Assembly (NCBI GenBank): GCA_963971305.1
Contig: OZ020303.1
Coordinates: forward strand, 17,233,184-17,297,183
DNA length: 64,000 bases
Direction: 5' to 3'
Source: Arcuatula senhousia
Taxonomy: Eukaryota > Mollusca > Bivalvia > Mytilida > Mytilidae
The number at the start of each line of letters is the position of its first letter. Position 1 is the first letter of the stretch. Below the pieces are notes generated by a model, which was not told the origin of the DNA, searched no databases, and saw only the letters and a program-made list of their open reading frames with translations. Below, piece after piece: positions 1 through 9,976 of this stretch. The position numbers and the translations under genes are program-made.

Positions 1-538
1 ATACATCTAGGATATCTTTAAACCTGTTTTTGAGTCTTTTAAAGATTGAAGTGAAACAAAAATGTTCGTTTTGCATGTGATTGAACCAGTTTCACACAAA
101 ATTAATAAAACATAAACAAAAAGCACTTTCAATCCTTAAAACTAGACAGCAATAGGTACATCTTGCGCATACTTTCAGTAAAGAAAAGCTACCATGAGTT
201 ATAGAAATCTATAATTTTATCTTACCTTCTCCATTCCGAAGCGGATGTTTACATGAGTTTTTACTAAAAACCATCCCAAATTTTCTTGTCCCCTTCGTAC
301 CATGCCGATTTAGTCGTAGACATTCTACCCCGTGATGCTGAGTTTATCAGTTTATCCGAGGAATAATGCTGACCTTATAATATTTTTATCAGATAATTAT
401 CCTTAGAAAACAATGTACATAGTTTGGTATTCTAAGCAACACATAGAAACAATTTAATATGGAATGCTAAATTTTTAGAATATATTTGCTAATATTTAAA
501 TAAACAGGTTTTCTTCTCTCCAAAATATTCACGGCTAG

Positions 539-1112
539 CCAACGTTGGACCAACGTTGGACCAACATTGTTTTTAGAAGAACAGACAAAATCAGAAACGA
601 ATGCTTTAAATTATAAAAAATATGAAATTATTGAATTGTGTAATTTATATATCTGATGTTACGTGTATAAGGATTTTATCATTTATGTTCGAAACTGTGA
701 AAAAAGACTCTCTCTTTGTCCAACGCATGACTAACGTTAGGCCAACATTGGGCCAACATAGGCATTCGGGATTTTCAAAAGCTATCTAAACAGTAATAAA
801 GCAGTGTCTGGTTCATAAACACATGAAACATTTTGAACAGAACTATTCAAATATTCAATTATTAATGGTAGAGTATTCTGATTTAATTTTAGGATCCAAT
901 GTTGGGCCTATGTTGGCCCAACGTTGGACAATATTTTTGCTAAAAAAGTATTATAAATGAGAGCTATCGTCATTATTTTATAATTTGATCCAGTTTTATT
1001 CAATAAATCTTCTGGAAGGTGTAAGGAAATATTTTTTAAACCTGACCATCAATTTTAATAACCCCTTACATATTGCCAACCTGCCGACAAATTGCCAACG
1101 TTGGCCCAACAT
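539..1112. repeat. Scattered CCAACGTTGG palindromes
   Basis: Four clusters (about 539-568, 719-760, 895-930 and 1094-1112) hold variants of the self-complementary GGCCAACGTTGGNCC motif, often two or three in a row (for example CCAACGTTGGACC followed by CCAACGTTGG). The intervening AT-rich sequence shows nothing. This is the left part of the window, presumably a GALE intron or upstream DNA. The rest of 1-1351 holds no gene I can support. Confidence 0.7.
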
Positions 1113-1351
1113 AACCATGCTGACTGGGCAATAATTACAAAGAGAACATTTTTTTTTTAATGAATTGTTCAATACATTTGTATTTCACCCTCATGCCCGA
1201 GTCTGTAATACTACAAACTGTCTGACCAAAGTTGTGAACAAGCTAATAACATTGTACCTTGACACCATTGGCATTAATATACAGTATGTAAAATCTGTAT
1301 TTTGTAATATGTAAAGTATGCGCGCAATCGCCTCGGTTTTGGGTTTTGGAG

Positions 1352-1462
1352 GTAACTGCCTTTGAGTATTTACGAACAGGGCACACGGTCGTGTTTATCG
1401 ACACCAACATTAAACGAAGGAATTTGATACATGCTTTGTCTGGAATTTTAAGGTTTTATTAA
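1352..1462 (+). CDS. Possible N-terminal GALE exon (second Rossmann strand), uncertain
   Basis: After an AG at 1350-1351 an open frame reads VTAFEYLRTGHTVVFIDTN. This resembles the helix and strand that follow the glycine motif in GALE (H-V-x-x-E-x-L-x-x-G-x-x-V-V-x-I-D-N). It lies on the right strand and in the right order, 1.0 kb before the next exon. The frame closes at the TAA at 1460-1462. Against it, the tract before the AG is poor in pyrimidines. The available GT donors (after 1437 or 1452) leave phase 2, which does not fit the start I chose for the next exon; a further acceptor at 2420-2421 would fit. It may be a real exon, a decayed exon or chance. Confidence 0.4.
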   Translation, partial: VTAFEYLRTGHTVVFIDTNIKRRNLIHALSGILRFY

Positions 1463-1727
1463 TGACCTAATCGTTGTCTATTTTGAGTTATAATAACGGC
1501 TTTCGTTGCCCTATTGGGACCAGGGTTGTCGTTGCTCGTGGTTTCCAAAGAGAAGTCTTAACATCATTTGTTTCAGATGACGTTATGCTAAGGGTATGTA
1601 TATTAGGGAAACTTGTGCAAGAAAACATTGCGAATGCTATGTTCAAATAATGTATTCTAAGTGCAGCTCATGTGGTATCGAACGACTAGAATAAAGCATT
1701 AAGGAATATATTTTGAGGATATTATGG

Positions 1728-1929
1728 GGGTGGTAAAGGGGGGGGGTACGTGCACGGATGAACGGCCAATAAAAATGACAATCACGATGAACGGCCAATA
1801 AAAAATGATAATCACGATGAACGAAAAATGAAATAGAGAAACACGATGCACGATGAACCTCCATGCACGGCTGAACGGGAAATAAAAATTGCTCAACACG
1901 ATGCACGAAAAAAAAACCTTTACCACCCA
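1728..1929. mobile_element. Small element ended by GGGTGGTAAAGG / CCTTTACCACCC
   Basis: The inverted ends GGGTGGTAAAGG and CCTTTACCACCC enclose short tandem units of about 30 bp (ATGAACGGCCAATAAAAATG, then variants with GCACGA). No coding capacity is credible. It is read as a MITE-like repeat. Confidence 0.5.
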
Positions 1930-2054
1930 CTATTATGTCTCTCGTTAAGTTTTGTACATGTATTCAGTTGGAGACGCAACCGCAACCGCGGCAGTATTTT
2001 AAAAGAGCGAGGCCGTATTAAATCGAATGTGTTTATAGTATTTCTTTGCTTACT

Positions 2055-2400
2055 TTAGTTTAGTTTAAACATATTTATTTATCATGGATTGGGTAACAAG
2101 CTTTATGCTTATGTGAACCCTAGGTCTCCCTGGAGTTTGTAGTTTGCGAGTTGGGCCTTTGTAACGGCCCCAATTGAGTCTACTCTTATCGAACTCTTTT
2201 ATGTGCATGGGGTAAAGCTCACCATATACATGGGACAACCCTTTTTCGTCCCTTTCGAAGGACTAGCATTGTTCCTTGAGACCATTCTCGCAAATGGTGT
2301 CAAGAGAGAGTCGGAAAATTGGTTAATGAAATTTTCACCTCTGACGAGGATCGAACCACGAAACTTGGTGTAAGTAGCACCACTTTGCTTATTATAAATG
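2055..2400 (-). repeat. SINE-like dispersed repeat, copy 1
   Basis: This segment is closely related to 3231-3381 plus 4746-4862. Shared phrases include TTTAGTTTAAACATATTT, ACAAGCTT.ATGCTTATGTGAA, GGCCTTTGTA.CGGCC and CGTCCCTT.CGAAGGACTAGC. On the - strand there is a tRNA B-box-like GGTTCGATCC at about 2347-2356 and the opposite end is an AT-rich tail, which fits a tRNA-derived SINE. No clear A box was found, so the SINE label is tentative. Confidence 0.55.
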
Positions 2401-2447
2401 AACTAGGTCAACTAGGTATAGTAAAGTTTGTTTTTGTTTTCTTAAAG

Positions 2448-2545
2448 AGTGTATTAAAAGACTCGAAGTTTTGACCAGTACAAAAGTAACAACTTATAAT
2501 GCTGACATCACTGATAAATCTTCTATACAAGAGGTGTTTAGAAAG
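2448..2545 (+). CDS. GALE: GALE exon ([10 protein letters not shown] segment)
   Basis: The exon follows a T-rich tract ending in AAAG at 2447 and ends at a GTAAAG donor at 2546. The peptide has [14 protein letters not shown], then [17 protein letters not shown]. It matches the LRRVQELTG...DILDQGALQRLFKK region of animal GALE. The 3' phase is 0. The exact 5' edge could be 2448 or 2450. Confidence 0.88.
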
Positions 2546-5500
2546 GTAAAGTATGCAATATCCATAGAAATTCACGCAGAAAATGGTGCAGTCTGTCTAT
2601 ATACATTCCAGACTTTGTGAAATATGCAATCATTTCAAGCGAATTTTTAAAAAACTAACTTAAGTTGAAAGAAAAGTTTCTCAATCAGCTTTTTTGACTG
2701 AATACAACAAGATAGAGAAAACAGACGTATTTTGATAGAAAAATTGCGCACAGAATAATACTTTGTTAGAGCACACAATTATAACTCAAATATAGCTAAA
2801 ACTACGCTTTTTCAATAAACCTGTGTGCATTATGGATTACACTTTGTTTGATAACAATGATTTGCTTATAAAGTCTCCCATAATTTTAGCACAAGTTTTC
2901 CAGTGTTATGCACTTTGCCGGGGTAAAAGCGGTCGGAGAATCTTGTGATGTACCTCTAATGTACTATAAAGTTAATGTTTGTGGTACAATTAATTTGTTA
3001 GAGGTAAGATTAAGATTAAACCACAAAATTTAAATCAATTTTGCTTCAATCTTTTTAACAGCATAAAAAATGTAAACAAATGTATCAATTTGAACAATCT
3101 AAAAACAAACGTAATCACGATAGTTTCTTAAGATATGCGAACAATTCAGCTTTTGTTCCTATATATGCAGTAATTAAAATGATAATGACCAATAATGGAA
3201 AAAACAAAGAATTGATTGATATGCTTAACTTTCTTAGTTTAAACATATTTTTTTCTTGATTAGGAAAACAAGCTTCATGCTTATGTGAATCTCTCTTCAG
3301 CTAGCAGTTTGCGAGTGTGGCCTTTGTAGCGGCCCGCATTGGGCCTACTCTTATCGACCTCTCTTTAACGTGCACGGAGTACAGGGGCGGATCCAGGATT
3401 GACTTGGGTGGGGGGGGCACAAGTGAAAATTTTTGAAAGGTCCTGTTTTTTTTTTCCACGCCTCCGTATGCTGCATAAAGGGGCATGTAGCTGCAATAAT
3501 GTAGCTCCTTAGACCAGGTGCGGATCCAGGATTTTTGATTAGAGTGGGCGCAGGTATTAGAAGTTGCTGAGCGGAGCGATACGCGAAAATTTTTGGCCTT
3601 TTTTTGATTGATTTCATGGGAAAAAATCATATTTTTCACATTTAAGGGGAGGCGGGCCCGGTGCACCGCGTCTGTAGACATCTCTATGGTTAAGCGGAGC
3701 TACAAAGGGATTCCATTACCCATAACGAAGAAGTCTTGAAATGGGTTTAGCTACTCAGGGAAACTTTGATATGCACTAGCCTGGTTATTTTTAATTGAAA
3801 ATTTTTGTAAGTTTTGACGATAATATTGTCATTCGTCTCTTACTGTTTTGATCCTAAAATTTGCTATAAAGTTCAGGATCAAACTAGAATTTGTGGTTAA
3901 AAACTTAATACTCTTGGGTAACGAATATCACGTATTCACCATTCAAGTGTTTAATAATAATATTTCGACAGCAACCATAACATTCAAGTTGGTCCAATTA
4001 AAATCCTCCCGAGTAAGCGAGCATTTAGTTTTTTTTTATTAGAAGTTAGGGGCATGCAACATGATGATGAAATAAGAAATAATAATATTTTCTAACCATG
4101 TATAAGCGCATGGGATGCACCAGTGCTTCGGTCAACCTTTTGTTTCATAAACAAGATTTGTCAATCAAAGACGTCATTCATTAAATAATTGCATGAAGGT
4201 TCAATTTTACTATAAAATTCCAGTTTATATTGTTTCAATTCCCATAAAAATAAAACAAAGAATAAGATAATATCAAAATTGTTTTTAAGCAAATACCCAC
4301 ACCGATTTCACTGTTATTTAAACACTAATTATTAAAGAAAAAATACAAACAAAGAATTATGAATCTTAATGCATTGTTGCAAACCGATGAATTATTTTCT
4401 CTATTTCATCATTATTTTTTTTCTATAGAGAACACAATTGTATACATCATAGCTTTTGCCCTGGCATATACATGTAAACAGTTAAAATATGCATATATCA
4501 ACAGGTATCAACTACAAAAACAGAAATTTCATGTACCTGTAAAAATCACATCTGGTAACAGTTAAGCCATAAATCAATTGATAAACAAAAGGACAGGATA
4601 TATACAAGTTGTGTTAATTGTTTTATGTTTGGATAAGAAAGTCGTGGATCATGATCATGTAATTATAGGCCTTATTTTATTTTTGAAGAGGTCAAGTGGG
4701 GGGGGGGCACGTGCCCCCTGTGCCCCCCCTCTGGATCCGCCACTGGAGTATTGCCCTCCACATGCACTGAACATCCTTTTTTCGTCCCTTCCGAAGGACT
4801 AGCATATCGTTCTTTGGAACTATACTCGCATATGGTATTAATAGAGAGAAGTAAAATTGGTTTGAACATGTACTTCTATATTGACTATCGGCAATTACGA
4901 GTTTTAATTTAATGTCAGGCTGTCTGGGTTGTTCTTTTTTGGCACTGATGGAATTTATCATTTTCCTTTTATACCGTTTCATAGTTTCGGTGCTAGAAAT
5001 CAGTTTCCCTTTACAGATTTTTTTGTTTTATATTATTAAGCTATCAACTTACTAACTATCTTATTTTATAGGTAATGAAGGAACACAATGTAAAAAATCT
5101 CGTCTTCTCAAGCTCTTGTACTGTATTTGGAAACCCACAATATCTGCCTCTTGACGAGGATCACCCAACAGGAGGGTGCACAAACCCATATGGGAAGACC
5201 AAATACATTGTAGAAGAAATGTTAAAAGATCTAACCAAAGCAGACCCAGTATGTATAGTCTTACATCTATTTCATGGACCGTTCACCCTGCTTTGTTTCA
5301 TATTGCTTATTTTCCTCATACTAGTAGTTCCTTTCAAACAATCAAAAAAATTTCCAAATAAATCCGTTTCATATTCTATTTTTTTTTAAAACATAGAAAA
5401 TTTAGTTTAATTAAATCTTAGACCAATAGTTTCCGTAAAACTCACCAGAGCCGAATACATTTCAAATTCACCACTATTATATCCTCAGATTAATAGCTAT

Positions 5501-8500
5501 ATATATCAGGTCAGTATAGGGATTTGAAGATGAGAAAATGTTCAATCTTGAGATATCTTATGAAAACGGGCACAGTAAGAAGTGTGCATTTAATCTGAGG
5601 AACAATGCATGCCTGCTTTCTTGTTTGTTGTTTCAGGAATGGAATATAGTATGTCTGCGATATTTTAATCCAGTAGGTGCTCATCCATCGGGAGCGATCG
5701 GAGAGGACCCTAATGGTGTGCCAACCAATCTAATGCCATTCTGTACCCAAGTAGCCACAGGTCTGAGAAATGAGGTTTATGTATTTGGAAATGACTATGA
5801 TACACAAGATGGTACAGGTGAGCTTAGAAAATAAAGACGAAATCTTCAGGGTCAGGCAAATTGTAGTCATAAATAAATTGGTCATTGGATAATATGAAAG
5901 CCTCTAAAAACCATAACCTGAGTATATATGCGAGATTACTTGCACCGGTGTTTTATACATGACATAGGCCTTAGAAAGGGATTTTAATGAATAAAATTGT
6001 ATAGATTGTGAAATTTCAAAATTCGACGGGGTAAGAAAAATATTCTGTTCGAAGTACATCAAGTAAAAACACTTTCTTTTTAGCAGCCAGGCAATGAAAA
6101 TGATATATTATTTATTTCATGGCATAAAGCTGTCCGTGACTACATTCACGTGCTTGATGTGGCCGAAGGACATTTAGCAGCACTGAAAAAGATAGCAGAA
6201 GACTGTGGCTTGAAGGTAAACATTGTTAATGCGTTTAAACCCAGGAGCATCCAGCACAAAAATGTCCTCAAAAGAGTGGGGGTTTTTTTATAAGAGACGA
6301 ACGTATATATTTTTACATAGTAAGATGAGTTCATGTAAAAATCGTTTTGGTAAATATTTAGGTAACAAAAATATAAAACCCACTAAAAAAACATCATCCA
6401 AACTTTTCTTTTCTCTACCGGACAAAACAAACTCCATTAAATGCCTTACCAAACCAACTTTACGTGAATCTTGGTAAATGTTATTTTAATATCTCGTGAA
6501 CTCCTGCAGGTGAGGCTTGCCAGGTGTGAATACAATTTAATGCTCTTGTGATTGATTTCCCAATGAAATCACGCTAGAGACTGCACAAAATGGCGTTGAT
6601 GTTTCAATAAACCAGATAGGCTTCAATACTTATTAGCGAGTGAGTTGGTGCTGCACACTCAAGACACTATATTTGTTATGTTAGTATATCTATGATGCGT
6701 GTAGGTTGAGGTTATTTTCTTCCGTACTCGATTATTATAATGTTACTTAAAGGAGACTGGACACGATTTTTGATATTTTTATATTAGATCTTATTATCAT
6801 CATAAACAGTAAAAAACACCATAAAACTAATCAATTCTCCTGAATAAGGTCATTATAAGAGTAATTAGCATCACATTTTATCGCTTCCGCCGATCCAGAA
6901 AATTTTAATGAGATAGGCGTCACGTGACCTGATGACGCAATATGGGCCAGTTGTCGTTTTACTGCATAAGAAATTAATGGCAAATAATGCAATATGATAT
7001 CGCTTTTGAATGAAAAAAAAAAGAAAATATGGGATTTTTTCTGAATTTCCATATTCAGCCATAGATATTGGAAATATCTTAAAAGATTGACCAATAATTA
7101 TTTAGAATAGCGACTCAAATACAGGGTCTAAATATACCCAATGGCATATGCAGCTGAAAAATTTTGCTCATGCTGCAAATTAGTTTATACAAATTTTAAA
7201 TTTTGAAATTTCAATAGGAGTTCATTAAATGCATCATATTTAAAAAAAAATGTGCCTATGTATTCATTCAATTCCAATATAAAACATTTATCAACACTAA
7301 TGTTGTTAAAACTTTTTTTTTTGGGGGGGGGGGGTAATTACATGGATCGTGTCTTTTTGGCACATATTCCATATTCTTTCGTTTTTAATAATGGTTTTAC
7401 ATTTTTATTCGATTTAGACAACTGGGATTTAAGTTTTATACGAGCTGATGTTTGATAACAGTGATTTCGAAAGTATTTTTACTTTTCCCTGACCGAACAT
7501 ACATTTTGGTGCATGTGTGATAACATTTCAACTTAAAATTCCTAAAATCTTTGCTGGACCGAAACAGTTTTTGCTGGACTTGTCTGACGGCCTGACAAAG
7601 CTTCGGTATCACTGTAATAATTCAATGGGGCGTTCAATATCACCAAAATTCCAATTCTACTTCATGAAGCATATAAATTGAAACCATTTTGCAGAGTTTA
7701 TTGTTAGCTTCTGTAAAAATGTTATAAATACAAGTGACTGTATTGTTTTATTCTTTCTGTGTGATCATGTCCCGATATTTATTGTAAAGTCTCTACACTG
7801 AACAGAAAAACGCGACAATTTAGGTTTGAACTGAAATAAAGAAAGAATGTGTCCATTGATGCCTCCGCTGTCCCAAAATAGGAACTTGAAGTCCGGCAGG
7901 TCTAAAAATCCCTAAAGACTTACAACGTACATATTTATTCTTACGGATCAACTTATGGACGAACCCAACACCTCTTAAATATCCCTCTTCCATATGTTTC
8001 AAGGTAAACACAGGATCAAACAAAATTGAAGAACTAGACGAACTCTAATTAATTTATGATGCAAATTGCAAATTTACACTGGTGTGAGCATTGACCGCTA
8101 AAGTCACATTGGTTGATTGTAACACCTGTTGTAAATTCTTATTACTTTGACAGGTATGACACCTGCGGTCATGGCGGTGCGGCAGTCCAGTATGATCACT
8201 GAACCGTCAAACGACTGTAAGTACCTGCAGCTTCAATCTAATACACAAACCACGGAATGTATTAATTTACAACCCTTATTTTATGCCAAAATTCGGAATG
8301 TAACGTTTATCTAAATTTCAATGAAAAAGATAAAATCATAAAACAGTAAACCAGAGATAAAATCAAAATACAGTAAACCAGAATATCAGTCTTAATTAAG
8401 TCTTTTTTTTCTTTCTGAACATTGAGCTCTGGAAAGGGCTTTTGTCTCGGTAGGAAAAGACCTTTGCCCGTATGGTGCTAAATAACGCAAAGTTAGCAAG

Positions 8501-9942
8501 CAGTTTACAATTTTTCACAGAGTAAATGGGTCCGCGGCCGGTTAACGTTGCAGGGGCAGATTCAGACATTTTCGAAAGGGGGATTCGCATTCTGGCTCCA
8601 GACCTATTTTGCTTAACTACACGAAAATAAAAAAAAGAATTCGGAGAAAAGGGGGGTTCCGAACCCCATGTATCCGCCAATGAGTCGTAGTAATGTAAAA
8701 ATGCACAGAGCAAACTTTATTTCTGCCGCCACGACCATAGACCTGTATATTAAAAATATACAGATCTATGTCACGACTAACAAGCTTTTCAGACTGACTG
8801 CTCTAAAAAATTCTAAGTTCATGAAAATTATTTAAAAATATTTCCGATCCTTTATTTCTGTTGGTTACTGCGGTCAAATATATTCATAAAAATGCATTTT
8901 AAAGAACTGTCAATTTAATTTTAACAACTCTCTTGATTTTTTTTATTGACTATATACCATTGTTTTAATATGCAATGATGAGGCTTGTTTAGGGTATATT
9001 GGGATATGGGATATTCACACAATTTTTTCATGGGATACGGGATATTTGAGGCAAAACTTACTGGGATATGGGATATTTTAGTCCATTTTATTTATAGGGA
9101 TATGGGATACTGGAAAAACACTTTTTGGGATATGGGATATTTGATGAAAAAATTACGGGGATATGGGATATTGGTACCCCCCCTAAACAAGCCGCAATGA
9201 TGGACCAGTGGCCCGTGTGACGTCAAGCCTCGTTTTGGGCTCAATCGCCGATTATTTTTTGCATATTTCAAAGGTCATAAACAAATGCCTTAAAAGTGGT
9301 GTTTTAAGGTGAATATCAACAAAACAAGGGCGTATTTCATATTTAATAACATTTTATGACAGATTTTTTTCATAATATAAAAAAGTGAAAAATCGTGTCC
9401 AGTCTCCTTTAAGTTATGTTTCAGGTTAAGATGTCAAATACATCTTATTTCAATTATACCTTTTCGGAAAAAAAAATCTCACAGTTGTCAACAGTAGAAT
9501 AAGCTTCTAAGAACACCCTTTTTTTTATACTAGAAGATTCAAAAACTTTTTTTTATTTACATAAATATGGATTAATTGTAGATATATAATCTTGGAACAG
9601 GAAAGGGTTATTCTGTTCTTGAGGTAATCGATGCCCTTGGTAAAGCAGCTGAAAGACGTGTAAGTAAACAAAAACATCCCCTTAAATAAATTCTTAGAAT
9701 TTAAATCTTAGCACACATATAGTAAATAAAACAAAATGATTACAACTTTAAAGATGAAATCCTCTACCATTTTGTGACTTTCTATTTTTTGTGCTTCGAT
9801 TTCAACATTTTCGTTTTCATGTATCCCAATGTTTTGTTGTTGTAGTTGGTAGTGATGTTGTTGTTATTGTTGATGTTGATGTTGGTGGTGGTGGTAATTG
9901 TGTTGTTGTTGTTGTTGGTGGTGGTGGTAATGGTGGTGTTGA

Positions 9943-9976
<34 letters not shown>

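Larger units (their letters stand above)
6751..9408. mobile_element. TTAA-flanked element with 21-bp perfect inverted termini (piggyBac-like MITE)
   Basis: The ends begin AGGAGACTGGACACGATTTT on both strands (21 bp identical), each bordered by TTAA (6747-6750 and 9409-9412). TTAA target sites are the hallmark of piggyBac-type transposition. Inverted similarity extends further inward (around 6900 and 9200, CGTCAC...GGGCCAGT type). No transposase frame is visible, so it is non-autonomous. The middle holds later insertions, a G run at 7323-7335 and the GGGATATGGGATAT repeats. It sits in the GALE intron 6216-9581. Confidence 0.7.

Noticed and set aside
2330..2400. tRNA gene on the - strand
   Set aside because: A B-box-like GGTTCGATCC is present, but no A box or cloverleaf stems could be drawn. 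It is kept only as a hint of SINE origin.
3301..3681. Minus-strand frames of 88-126 residues
   Set aside because: They run through the SINE-like repeat and the inserted element and cross an insertion boundary, so they cannot be one gene.
6084..6129. Earlier start of the GALE exon at the stronger acceptor TTTTTAG (6083)
   Set aside because: It would put the downstream VRDYIHV out of frame and meets a TGA stop.
8993..9200. Frame with WDMGY/GYGIF repeats as a repeat protein
   Set aside because: The periodicity is in the DNA word GGGATAT with unequal spacers. The frame has no conserved unit length.
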